This document shows positions 17,012 to 25,098 of a stretch of 64,000 nt of DNA, one piece after another; the first letter of the stretch is position 1, and the number at the start of each line of letters is the position of its first letter. This DNA is from MGIIb-P sp963934015 (GTDB lineage Archaea; Thermoplasmatota; Poseidoniia; Poseidoniales; Thalassarchaeaceae). The notes beneath the pieces are model-generated. The model worked only from the letters and a program-made list of their open reading frames with translations. It did not search any database and was not told the origin of the DNA. Made by a program: the position numbers and the translations under genes. The stretch spans positions 35,264-99,263 of the forward strand of contig CAWVWT010000003.1 of the NCBI GenBank assembly GCA_963934015.1, in the 5' to 3' direction.

Positions 17012-17565
17012 CCATTATTTCTCCGCACAACAGCATATAATATTCCTAAAAATGCGAATAAAAGGACTGGGAAAATGATGTACCCCCCGGCGATAAAGAA
17101 ATACTGACTGATTTCACCCCCTCCCCACAAAGAGGGTTCTTCAGTTGCATTAGTGCCATTTCGTTTTGCTGTGAATTCGTCAATCACAATGTGCATTGTG
17201 ATTTGTTTTGAAGTACAGGTGAGGCACTGAATACCATTTGCCTTCTCAACAAGGTAGGATAACGTCACAGATCGATTTTGCGAATCCATACTCGCATCTC
17301 CTTTGAAAGTAACCCAAAAATCAGTTGAGTCGCCTCCATTTACTGTAATTTTACTAGGAGAACTGTAGGCCAGCCCTCCAGCATTAATTTGGATACTAAC
17401 CTCTTCCACAAATATTGTTGGATTTTCGGCCCTACATTCTGTAGTTACGATTCGAGAAGCGAGCGGGCTGACATCCATTTCCATTTCAGCAGGGGTACAT
17501 GTAATATCGACATCGGGTAGAATTTGGCCCTCAGCAGGTGGTGTATATTGCAGAATTGCAACCAA
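16993..17565 (-). CDS. membrane-anchored extracellular protein, unknown function
   Basis: At least 190 aa: a beta-rich, presumably external region with four Cys residues in reach of each other (ITCTPAE, TECRAEN, QCLTC), then a C-terminal span (YFFIAGGYIIFPVLLFAFLGILYAVV) and a short basic tail. The only standard start is TTG at 17565, but the frame stays open upstream and encodes RRRAYFFTLLLLVAIL, a convincing signal-peptide start with no ATG/GTG/TTG ahead of it. The true start is therefore uncertain. The 3' end runs 19 nt into the antisense of tRNA-Phe. Related to generic CARDB-like surface proteins in layout only. Confidence 0.65.
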   Translation of the reverse strand: MVAILQYTPPAEGQILPDVDITCTPAEMEMDVSPLASRIVTTECRAENPTIFVEEVSIQINAGGLAYSSPSKITVNGGDSTDFWVTFKGDASMDSQNRSVTLSYLVEKANGIQCLTCTSKQITMHIVIDEFTAKRNGTNATEEPSLWGGGEISQYFFIAGGYIIFPVLLFAFLGILYAVVRRNNGAVGRA

Positions 17566-17644
17566 TAAGAGCAGTGTGAAAAAATACGCTCTCCGCCTGC
17601 TCTGGCGAAATATGGGGTGGAGATGAACTTTGGGCCGGCTGTAA

Positions 17645-18463
17645 CTAGTCGTTCAGCACACGATCTTGGATAGCATACAATTTGGATAATCCAATCTCTG
17701 CCATATCCATGAGCGCATCCATCTGTGCGCGTGAATAAGTTGATTCTTCACCGGTTCCTTGAACTTCAACCAACATACCATCACTGGTGCCGATGACATT
17801 CATATCGACATCAGCATTCGAATCTAGAATGTAATCTAGATCAAGATAGACATCATCTCCAAGTAGACCTACACTGATTGCAGCTACATCTACGGGCAGG
17901 ACTGCGGATTCGTGTGCAGCTTTTTCGACAGAACTCAATTGCCGAGGTTCCCAGTCACGCCCTGCATCAGCAGGTTTCCGATCAGCTGACGGAAGGCACA
18001 AGCCTTGGTCGATGAGTCGTCGAACCCCCAACCGAAGTGCAATGGTTGCTGCAGTAATCGATGCGCAGCGAGTCCCGCCATCGGCATTGAGGATGTCACA
18101 ATCGACAGTAAGGCTGTGCGGCCCAAGTTCCTCAAGATCAATTCCAGCGCGAAGACTGCGTGCAACCAAACGTTCGATTTCGTAGGTTCGCCCTTTTGCT
18201 CCTCTACGTTCACGTTGGAATCTGGAATCAGTTGAACCAGGAAGTAGACTGTATTCTGCATTGACCCAACCCTTTGTCGCATCTCGTGGAAACCAACGTG
18301 GAAGGTTTCTCGCGCGCGTACAGCATGCGAGAACAACAGTGTCTCCTTGTTTGTACAAAACACTTGCAAGTGCATTGGGTGTGAAGTCGATTTCGACTTC
18401 GACATCACGCATCTCATTTTTCTCTCGAGTGAGTTCTAAATCAGCTTCCTTGAACTTGGCCAT
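17645..18463 (-). CDS. rph: ribonuclease PH (bacterial-type)
   Basis: This 272-aa exoribonuclease trims the 3' ends of tRNA and other RNAs with phosphate as co-substrate. Motifs match bacterial RNase PH rather than archaeal exosome Rrp41: KGWVNAEYSLLPGST, RRGAKGRTYEIERLVARSLR (phosphate-binding Arg region), LTVDCDILNADGGTRCASITAA and DVDMNVIGTSDGMLVEVQGTGE. The typical RLDGR-type Rrp41 N-terminus is missing. A Cys replaces the usual Thr in TRTAS. It is 18 bp from the MogA-like gene on the same strand and near a tRNA gene. Confidence 0.9.
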   Translation of the reverse strand: MAKFKEADLELTREKNEMRDVEVEIDFTPNALASVLYKQGDTVVLACCTRARNLPRWFPRDATKGWVNAEYSLLPGSTDSRFQRERRGAKGRTYEIERLVARSLRAGIDLEELGPHSLTVDCDILNADGGTRCASITAATIALRLGVRRLIDQGLCLPSADRKPADAGRDWEPRQLSSVEKAAHESAVLPVDVAAISVGLLGDDVYLDLDYILDSNADVDMNVIGTSDGMLVEVQGTGEESTYSRAQMDALMDMAEIGLSKLYAIQDRVLND

Positions 18464-18481
18464 ACTTCGCCGACTCGGGTC

Positions 18482-19030
18482 TCATTCTTCAATCGCCCGG
18501 CGAGCATGCGGTGGTCTCCAAGCAGCCCAAGGGCCTTCAGTCGTCTCAATATACGGTCCCTCAATAAGATCTACACAATAGGGGACTGCGGGCCAAATTT
18601 CATCGATTGTTTCCCGAATTGAACGAGGGCTTCCGGGTAAATTGAGAATGAGTGTTTGCCCTCGAACACCTGCTGTTTGTCGACTGAGGACAGCAGTGGA
18701 AACATGTCGCAGTGAGATGGCTCGCATCTGCTCACCAAATCCAGGTAATATGCGCTCACAAATTGCTTCTGTTGCATCGGGTGTGACATCTCTGGGTGCA
18801 GGGCCGGTGCCACCGGTTGTGATGATGACCGAACATCCAGCATTACAAAGTTCGATTAATGATGCTTCAATCATTTTTTGCTCATCGGGGATAATGCGCC
18901 TTTCCACTTTGAATGGATTGGAAATTGCCTCTGAAAGGAACTCGGCAATGGCTGGGCCAGACAAATCGTCATAATCGCCGGCTGCGGCTCGATCTGAGGC
19001 CGTGAGTACACCAAAGGTCACGGGGTCCAT
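18482..19030 (-). CDS. mog: molybdopterin adenylyltransferase-like protein (MogA/MoaB family)
   Basis: Protein of 182 aa with the full MoCF-binding fold: FGVLTASDRAAAGDYDDLSGPAI, DEQKMIEASL, and the nucleotide/pterin loop TTGGTGPAPRDVTPDATE, followed by RQTAGVRGQTLILNLPGSP. Mog enzymes adenylylate molybdopterin before metal insertion. The length and the YDDLSGPAI start are more MogA- than MoaB-like. Paired with the MobA/MocA-like and MoeB-like genes, it points to Moco synthesis in this organism, though other Moco genes are not visible here. Confidence 0.88.
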   Translation of the reverse strand: MDPVTFGVLTASDRAAAGDYDDLSGPAIAEFLSEAISNPFKVERRIIPDEQKMIEASLIELCNAGCSVIITTGGTGPAPRDVTPDATEAICERILPGFGEQMRAISLRHVSTAVLSRQTAGVRGQTLILNLPGSPRSIRETIDEIWPAVPYCVDLIEGPYIETTEGPWAAWRPPHARRAIEE

Positions 19031-19060
19031 GTTGGGTCGAAGCCGTTGATGATAAGAAGA

Positions 19061-20026
19061 CTACTCTTCCTCTGCGAGGAAACCTGCTCGCGCTGCCGCT
19101 CGTCGTTCCTTTCTTTCATCACGTGGAATTGGGGCTCTAGATTCAATGTCGCGAGTTTTATTTCCACCTGGCATTTTTCCGGTTAGAACACTAGCTTTTG
19201 CGTCATGAAATTCAGTTGCAGTTAGCCACCCATCTCTGCGCATATCTGCCAATCTTTCCAGTCGCTCAATCATCTCAATAGGGTCAATTGTTGATTGTAT
19301 TCCATTGCTGGATTTCCGATTCCTTGCCCAAAGAACCTGTGAGAGTGTTGCCGCTAGAAGTCCATACAGTGCAATCCCTGTGAACATGAGAAAAATTGCC
19401 ACAACGCGCCCTCCTGTTGTAACGGGGGCGTAATCGCCGTAACCGACGGTTGTGGCTGTGGTAATTGCCCACCACATGGCTTGCGGTAGCGTTTGTATAC
19501 ACGTTTCACCGCATGCTGCATCTGTGGCGTGTTGTTCAAACAAATATGCGATAAAACCACCGGCAAAGCCGATTGAAGTCACAACAAAAATCAAATGTTG
19601 AATCTGCCGTTGAACCGGGGATTCCTCGCTTGTTTCATGTAACCCGAGCAAATTGGTAGCAAGTGAATACACTTTCGTTAGATGAACCATTCTCAACAAT
19701 ACTACAAACTGAAGCGAAGGGATTGCTGCAAGGATGACTGGAGTCAATCCGAGCAAACCCCAACTTTGTGCACGCCACCATTCAGCACGGTCTTCTGCAT
19801 TGGACATATCTTTCGCGAGTTGAGCGACAAAGAATCCAACTAAGGCCAGATCAAGAATTGCCAATACCCAGAACATTGTTGGATTGGAATTGACCAAGTC
19901 TTCTTGGATGACAAAGATTACGATTCCAATGGAGATAAGCGAGAAAATCAATTCGAGATTTTCAGGTCGAACCCAGTTAGACCACCAGAAGGTTTTGTCA
20001 TCTACGACAACATCCTCTTCCGGCAT
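19061..20026 (-). CDS. six-span potassium channel (voltage-gated-type fold)
   Basis: A 321-aa membrane protein. Hydrophobic spans at about 28-45, 55-75, 95-115, 118-130, 155-180 and 225-245 bracket the pore helix AMWWAITTATTVGYGDYAPVTTGGR, with the canonical TVGYGD selectivity filter. The S4-equivalent (VVLLRMVHLTKVYSLA) has few positive residues, so strong voltage sensing is doubtful. Two Cys in the pore turret (ACGETC) could form an external disulfide. The cytoplasmic C-terminus is basic, with an SHOCT-like RLERLADMRRDGWLTATEF helix. I prefer ATG 20026 to the GTG at 20080. Confidence 0.9.
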   Translation of the reverse strand: MPEEDVVVDDKTFWWSNWVRPENLELIFSLISIGIVIFVIQEDLVNSNPTMFWVLAILDLALVGFFVAQLAKDMSNAEDRAEWWRAQSWGLLGLTPVILAAIPSLQFVVLLRMVHLTKVYSLATNLLGLHETSEESPVQRQIQHLIFVVTSIGFAGGFIAYLFEQHATDAACGETCIQTLPQAMWWAITTATTVGYGDYAPVTTGGRVVAIFLMFTGIALYGLLAATLSQVLWARNRKSSNGIQSTIDPIEMIERLERLADMRRDGWLTATEFHDAKASVLTGKMPGGNKTRDIESRAPIPRDERKERRAAARAGFLAEEE

Positions 20027-20100
20027 GGACTGGCATCGGCTAAGCCGAGTTCTTGAGTGTTCGGTGCGCCCATGGGGCACAACGATGATTCACAAGTAAT

Positions 20101-21177
20101 TCATACATCGTCGAGAGACTCTTCATCGTCGACAGATTCCTCATCAGGGTCATCAGCATTGAATTCTAGTTGGGCCCGTTTCCATTTCCCAGCTGAGCAC
20201 AGCACGATATTGGCAATTGGGTCCCCGGCTCGCACCAATGGATTCAACGCCAAGCCTACAATAACCCCCGTTCTCGGACTCTCAATACTATCGGTTTGTT
20301 CACCGAGTGGGTCTGTGACAAGGGCAATATCCTGTCCTTTCTTGACATGTTCTCCAACATTGACAAGGCTGTAAAGGAGCCCTCCCGCCTCGGCTCTGGC
20401 CCACTTTGAGCGACGTACAAGAAGCCTAACAGCTGGCAGTCGATTTTCTCTCGTAATCATCCCAAGGTGCCCCATAACATTGAGAACACCTTCAATCCCT
20501 GCATGTACTGCATCCATCTCAAATCGGTGGGCTGTACCGGCTTCCAGAAGAATGGTTGGTATTCCTTCCTTGGTGGCCGTTCGCCGAAGTGACCCTTTTG
20601 GCCCAGTAGAATGGAGGATAATTTGAGTTCCGAAGGCTCGGGCGAGTTCCATGCACTTCTTCAGATCGAAATTTGCTCGGATGTGCGGGAGGTTTGTCCT
20701 CGAGTGAGGTGCAGAATGTAAATCGATTAGGAAGTCCGCTCGTTTCACCACAGAATTGAACAGAGTGTATGCAATTCTTTGTGATTGATTACCATGTTCC
20801 TTGCCAGGAAAGAGTCGATTGATATCCCTGTTATCGGGGCCCCCTCGCTGTTCTAGGAGCATGCCTTCGATATTGACGACAGGAACGAAGATGAGGGTCC
20901 CGGCCAACTCCTTGCGGGAAATTCGGTCATCTTCCGTTCCTGCGATATGATCATCTCCGTGAATGAGGTGATGAGCCACAGAAACACCATTCAGCTCATC
21001 GCCATGTATGCCTGCTGTTAGCGCTAATACTGGACCGGGTTGGGTGCCGTGAATGATGTATACTGGGATAGTGCGCCTATTCCCAGCAGGGCCATCACCG
21101 AGTTCGAGCGAGACTTCTTTACCAGTTCCCGGGGCGATTTCGGCACCCTCGAAATGAAAAGAATTGATGTCGGCCAC
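20101..21177 (-). CDS. succinylglutamate desuccinylase/aspartoacylase family zinc hydrolase
   Basis: A 358-aa protein of the AstE/AspA carboxypeptidase-like family. Zinc ligands are visible as HGDE (GIHGDELNGVSVAHHL) and the His in LIDLHSAPHSRTNLPHIR; a probable catalytic Glu lies in IPTILLEAGTAHRFE. The C-terminal ~100 residues (VNVGEHVKKGQDIALVTDPLGE) form the barrel-like domain common to archaeal members. Substrate is probably an N-acylated amino acid or related amide; ectoine-type deacylases belong to the same family, so osmolyte turnover is conceivable. Start is GTG at 21177; the tail is acidic. Confidence 0.82.
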   Translation of the reverse strand: MADINSFHFEGAEIAPGTGKEVSLELGDGPAGNRRTIPVYIIHGTQPGPVLALTAGIHGDELNGVSVAHHLIHGDDHIAGTEDDRISRKELAGTLIFVPVVNIEGMLLEQRGGPDNRDINRLFPGKEHGNQSQRIAYTLFNSVVKRADFLIDLHSAPHSRTNLPHIRANFDLKKCMELARAFGTQIILHSTGPKGSLRRTATKEGIPTILLEAGTAHRFEMDAVHAGIEGVLNVMGHLGMITRENRLPAVRLLVRRSKWARAEAGGLLYSLVNVGEHVKKGQDIALVTDPLGEQTDSIESPRTGVIVGLALNPLVRAGDPIANIVLCSAGKWKRAQLEFNADDPDEESVDDEESLDDV

Positions 21178-21415
21178 ACTGTGCCCACATTCTCATTTGA
21201 TAACAATCCCTGCCCCACTTCCAATTCCTTAGGTCCTCGATATACGAGAGTTCAAGAACCTCCGCAACCGGGTGGTGGTCTCTGGAGGTAATGGAGTGCC
21301 GCGTCTTCCCCAAACAGCACGACCGACCATTGTTCTCTGCCCGGGCTGTTTTGCAGCCCAAGCAGGACGTGCTCGTGCGGTCGCGGTCTTTTGACCCCCA
21401 CAGGAGTAGCTCGAA
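21178..21415. other. 238-bp divergent intergenic region before the RPA operon
   Basis: It separates two divergent genes and must hold both promoters. A GGAG ribosome-binding site (21402-21405) serves RPA. A 40-codon frame on the plus strand from GTG 21272 to TGA 21394 reads protein-like (PTIVLCPGCFAAQAGRARAV), with one CPGC pair, but no ribosome-binding site or homologue is known to me. A GGCTG/CAGCC hairpin lies inside it at 21349-21363. No confident RNA gene seen. Confidence 0.4.
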
Positions 21416-23119
21416 ATGTCTAACCTAGAAGAGTTTGAAAATGAGATTCGTGCGGTCAAAGAAGCCGTGCCAGATGCCGATGAAGAAGCGATAGCAGGAG
21501 AATTTGTTCGTTATCGAGATGAATTCCTCGTGCCACCCAAACATGCCCTCAGAAGTGTCATTGAACATTTCCAAAAAGAAGCGGGAATGGAAGTTAATGC
21601 TCCAAAAACCACTTCTTCCCGCCCCGCAGCAAAATCAGTGGAACGATTCACAGATCTTTCATCTGATGATTCCAATATTACCATTGAAGTCGAGGTCGTC
21701 ACCTATGTGCCTCGTATGCAAATGGTGCGTGGAGAAGAAAAACAGATTGCATTTGGATGGATTGAAGACAACCCCTGGGTGGATGGTGGAGAGCGCACCC
21801 GTTGGGATTTCAAGGACTGGGGCAGTCATGCTGAAAATCTAAGTCCAGGTAGTGTTGTTCGTCTAGAAGGTGTATCTGTCAATGAATGGAACGGAAAACG
21901 TTCTCTCAACATCAATCAGACCAGCCGTGTTGCTGTATTGCGTGGCGGTGAACGCAAGGTTGTTGTCGCCCCATCAGAACCAACATCAATTGATCGAGTT
22001 CTTTCGATGGATGGTTTTGCTACCGTTGTTGCGCGTGTTATTTCGACACGTCCGATGACTGTGAATAAGAAGGATGGCAGTGGTACCATAGACATGGTCA
22101 AGGGACGCCTTGCTGATGACAGCGGAACCATTGGTTTTGCTTGTTTTGGGAGTTTTGAACATCCAGTCGGAACACTCCTCAAGATTGAGGGTGCTGCGAT
22201 TCGTCGATTCCGAAATACGCCAGAGTTGAACATTGGAGACCGGACTAAGGTGGAAATTTATCATGAAGAAGGATTTTCCAGTCTAGAAGATCTCGCCGTC
22301 TCATCTGTGATGCAAATTAGCCAGCTGCGAGATGGGGCTGCCGATGTTGGCATCACAGTTCAACTCACATCGTGGAGCAGCCGTAGTTTCACAGGAAAAG
22401 ATGGAGTCGACAAAACAGTCTGGGGTGGCGATGCAGTCGACCCAACTGGGTCTTGTAGATTGACAGCCTGGTCAGAATTACCTATCGACGAAGGTTCACT
22501 CCCTCTCGCTTTGAAACTTAACAATGTCCGCGTACGTTCATGGCAAGGAACACCCGATTTGACAATCGATCGAGGTGATCAAGTCGAAATCCTTGACGAC
22601 ATGCCTTGGGAAGCAATTGATGCTAGTAAGCATTCAGTCGAAGTGGACTTTTCCGAACTCCTCTCGGGCGGATCTCGCAGTGGTGTGACCAGTACTGCAA
22701 CAGTCATTTCAGTTCAGGCAGGATCGGGAATTATTCATCGATGCCCAGAGTGCAAGAAGGCAATGCGTGATGGGGCGTGTAGAGATCATGGTCCCCAAGA
22801 AGGAGTCGAAGATTTACGATTGCGCATCATCCTTGATGATGGACTTGCCAACGGCGCGTTGATTTTAGGTCGTAATAGTGCTGAAGCATTCTTGGGTCAA
22901 TCAATGGCTGATGTACAGGATGCAACAAAAGGTGATGGTGGTGAAGCATTCTTAGCTGACTTACGAAGTCGAATGCTCGGACGGAAACACACGTTTACTG
23001 GACGAGCAATGATTGATGCTCAAGGGGCACTGCTTATGGCTGACAATTTTGTTCTTGCCGAACTTGATTTGACTGAATCAGCCAATAAAGTGCGAGAGCG
23101 CTGGGGGGTGTTCGTATGA
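21416..23119 (+). CDS. rpa: replication protein A (single-strand DNA-binding), large subunit-like
   Basis: A 567-aa protein with a short helical N-terminal domain (LEEFENEIRAVKEAVPDADEEAI), then at least three OB-fold units (about 80-170, 185-275, 290-385), recognisable by VEVVTYVPRMQMVRG, ATVVARVISTRPMTV and VGITVQLTSWSSRSF. A fourth OB near 425 contains a zinc finger (HRCPECKKAMRDGACRDHG). It protects ssDNA in replication, repair and recombination. The stop overlaps the ATG of the RPA-associated gene by 4 bp (ATGA), giving the usual euryarchaeal pair. Confidence 0.9.
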   Translation: MSNLEEFENEIRAVKEAVPDADEEAIAGEFVRYRDEFLVPPKHALRSVIEHFQKEAGMEVNAPKTTSSRPAAKSVERFTDLSSDDSNITIEVEVVTYVPRMQMVRGEEKQIAFGWIEDNPWVDGGERTRWDFKDWGSHAENLSPGSVVRLEGVSVNEWNGKRSLNINQTSRVAVLRGGERKVVVAPSEPTSIDRVLSMDGFATVVARVISTRPMTVNKKDGSGTIDMVKGRLADDSGTIGFACFGSFEHPVGTLLKIEGAAIRRFRNTPELNIGDRTKVEIYHEEGFSSLEDLAVSSVMQISQLRDGAADVGITVQLTSWSSRSFTGKDGVDKTVWGGDAVDPTGSCRLTAWSELPIDEGSLPLALKLNNVRVRSWQGTPDLTIDRGDQVEILDDMPWEAIDASKHSVEVDFSELLSGGSRSGVTSTATVISVQAGSGIIHRCPECKKAMRDGACRDHGPQEGVEDLRLRIILDDGLANGALILGRNSAEAFLGQSMADVQDATKGDGGEAFLADLRSRMLGRKHTFTGRAMIDAQGALLMADNFVLAELDLTESANKVRERWGVFV

Positions 23120-24090
23120 TGGGTGGACAGCAACGCAGTCGCCGTCAAACAGCGACCCGTTTGTTTGCGCGTGAATTCTATGAATCCAGCCTCCCAGATG
23201 GGGGGCAGGGCGAATATGATCCACGTTTTATTGTCACCAAACTAGGTGCGCGTGTAAATCGGATGTTCGTATGTGGAGTTGTCGAACGACTTGAGCGAAG
23301 AGATACGGAAAGAGGCCCCATGTTCAGTGGTGCGGTTCGAGACCCCACCGGCTTACACCTGTGGAGTGTTGGTTCATTTCGTCCCGAATTGCATATTGAG
23401 ATGGAAGAGTTGGTTGCACGCTTTGAGGGCGGTGACCGATTTCTGATGGCGTGTATTGGTAAATCAAATCACTACACCACAGAGGATGGTGGGTTCCGAT
23501 GCCGAATGCAAATGGAAGATTATTCCATCATTGATCGTGATGTTTACGCATCTTGGTTGGTCGAAACAGCGGACCAAACAATGCGCCGAATCGAGGCACT
23601 CGAGAAAGCTCAATCTGCTGAAACGACAGATTCGAATGCTCTACGTGATGCAGGTGTTCCAAACGACCTGATAGACGGCCTAGGATTGGCGTTGAACCAC
23701 TACGGGGAATGGGATTCAGAGGGGTACAAAGTGGGAGTCCTTCAGGCGCTCAGTGCAGCGGAAGGACGCGTAATATCTTTCGAGGAACATGAGGCTGACT
23801 CACCACCTTCTTCCAATGATGAAAATAAAGCATCGACAGGTGTCAAAACGGTTGAAGAACCAGTCGAAAAACCAACCCCGTCTACGGATGGTTTGGAAAT
23901 TGAAACTGTTGTATTAGAAGTCGTTGGAGAACATGGTGGTGATGAGGGAATCGACTACGATTCTATCATGAAGCATTGTGCACAACGTGGATTCACCGAC
24001 GAGGATTCGATTGAGGATGCATTGTACGCGCTCCGTGATGACAAATGCGAAATTATGGAACCACGTTTTGGTTGGTTCAAAACATTGTGA
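23116..24090 (+). CDS. RPA-associated OB-fold protein with C-terminal winged helix
   Basis: A protein of 324 aa, the usual partner encoded downstream of euryarchaeal RPA (COG3390-type). N-terminal RRQTATRLFAREFYESSL matches the family's start; an OB fold follows (NRMFVCGVVERLERRD, LHLWSVGSFRPE, LMACIGKSNHY) at about 45-150. After an acidic linker, residues 265-324 form a winged-helix-like domain (LEVVGEHGGDEGIDYDSIMK) reminiscent of the RPA32 C-terminus, a protein-interaction module. It probably forms a complex with RPA. Confidence 0.87.
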   Translation: MMGGQQRSRRQTATRLFAREFYESSLPDGGQGEYDPRFIVTKLGARVNRMFVCGVVERLERRDTERGPMFSGAVRDPTGLHLWSVGSFRPELHIEMEELVARFEGGDRFLMACIGKSNHYTTEDGGFRCRMQMEDYSIIDRDVYASWLVETADQTMRRIEALEKAQSAETTDSNALRDAGVPNDLIDGLGLALNHYGEWDSEGYKVGVLQALSAAEGRVISFEEHEADSPPSSNDENKASTGVKTVEEPVEKPTPSTDGLEIETVVLEVVGEHGGDEGIDYDSIMKHCAQRGFTDEDSIEDALYALRDDKCEIMEPRFGWFKTL

Positions 24091-24093
24091 GTT

Positions 24094-24110
24094 CCGTCCC
24101 TAAGGGACGG
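24094..24110 (+). terminator. hairpin directly after the RPA operon
   Basis: Perfect 7-bp stem CCGTCCC/GGGACGG with loop TAA, starting 3 nt after the stop codon and followed by a run of eight C. Likely a transcription end or mRNA 3' stabiliser; archaeal terminators usually rely on T tracts, which are absent here. Confidence 0.4.
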
Positions 24111-24166
24111 TCCCCCCCCGCTAGTTTGAAGGCAGTTCCATGGTGTTGCCCCCTTGAGGCGTGGCT

Positions 24167-24511
24167 ATGGCACAAGCAGGTACAGTGTTTCTCCGAGGAT
24201 TCGACGGGGATTGGCTCCAGTTCGATAATTGCCGTATTTCAGTGAATATCCGTCGGCGTATCACCCGTGAAGTGAAGCGCGGTGGTGAAGGCGATGACCT
24301 CGTCGATGAGGGCGCTGAGTCGGCTGTTTACACCATGTGTGGCCACCTCGGTATCGCTGGTTATCGAGATGTGTTGAGCATATTCCGCAGTGCCGAAGTC
24401 TGGCTTCTTGATCCGTTTACAGAGACTGAAATCAAGGTCGCTTTCCACCGATTGGAATACGACGGTGATGATGGTGCATATTCCTTCGAATTAATTGAGG
24501 ACGTGATTTAG
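24167..24511 (+). CDS. small protein heading the pilus-like cluster; phage-tail-like pattern
   Basis: A 114-aa soluble protein with no signal peptide or membrane span. Its order of motifs (INVNIRRRI-like basic strand, then REVKRGGEGDDLVDEGAES, a central helix YRDVLSIFRS, VWLLDPFTETEIKVAFHRLEY and a closing YSFELIEDV) recalls small phage tail proteins of the gpU/DNA-circularisation-N type. That resemblance is by eye and uncertain. It sits 2 bp upstream of two type II secretion F-domain genes and is probably co-transcribed with them. ATG at 24167 is chosen over a GTG two codons earlier. Confidence 0.6.
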   Translation: MAQAGTVFLRGFDGDWLQFDNCRISVNIRRRITREVKRGGEGDDLVDEGAESAVYTMCGHLGIAGYRDVLSIFRSAEVWLLDPFTETEIKVAFHRLEYDGDDGAYSFELIEDVI

Positions 24512-24513
24512 GC

Positions 24514-25098
24514 ATGGCAACCAACGCTGAGGAATCTGCGGATCTCCTCTACGCTATGCGCGCAGTCATGGTATTACTTGGTTCGGGAATTGGACTTGAA
24601 GCAGCAATGCAGATGATTGCGCGCGGCGGTTATGGCGTCATTTCAAAGGATTTCAACGAAGCAATTGCAAATTTACAACGTGGTTCAAAATTGGAAAGTG
24701 AATTTTCACGCTTGAGTACTAAGGCCAATAGCAAGGCCTATACTCGTTTTCTCAATACGTTACGAGCAAATGTGACAAGTGATACCGACTTGGTTCGAGC
24801 ATTGACACAACAATCTGAGCGTGAAGAAGAAGAGCGTAATGAAAAATTAGCAACATACATCGAAAAGTTGTCTGGGATGCCAACAATTTTGTTGACCTTT
24901 GGAATTCTTTCACCAATTATTTTTGGAATTGCTGCTATGATTCCAGTTATCGCACCTGGTTTGATGGCCAGTGGAATTCCTGGTATGTCATCGATTGCCG
25001 CTGCTGCAGCCTGTTTTGGCCCTGCTCTATTCTTGACTTTGTTACTGATGGCAATGTTTGGCTACAAAGCCCACTCGAGCGACCCGGGGGTAATCTGA
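24514..25098 (+). CDS. type II secretion F-domain membrane protein (TadC/FlaJ-like), first half
   Basis: Length 194 aa. Residues 10-125 form a T2SSF helical domain (MRAVMVLLGSGIGLEAAMQMIA, GSKLESEFSRLSTKA, LTQQSEREEEERNEKL), followed by two membrane spans (MPTILLTFGILSPIIFGIAAM and AAAACFGPALFLTLLLMAMFG). F-domain proteins form the inner-membrane platform on which a secretion ATPase acts. With only one domain it must pair with the next gene, whose ATG overlaps its TGA (TGATG). Confidence 0.82.
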   Translation: MATNAEESADLLYAMRAVMVLLGSGIGLEAAMQMIARGGYGVISKDFNEAIANLQRGSKLESEFSRLSTKANSKAYTRFLNTLRANVTSDTDLVRALTQQSEREEEERNEKLATYIEKLSGMPTILLTFGILSPIIFGIAAMIPVIAPGLMASGIPGMSSIAAAAACFGPALFLTLLLMAMFGYKAHSSDPGVI

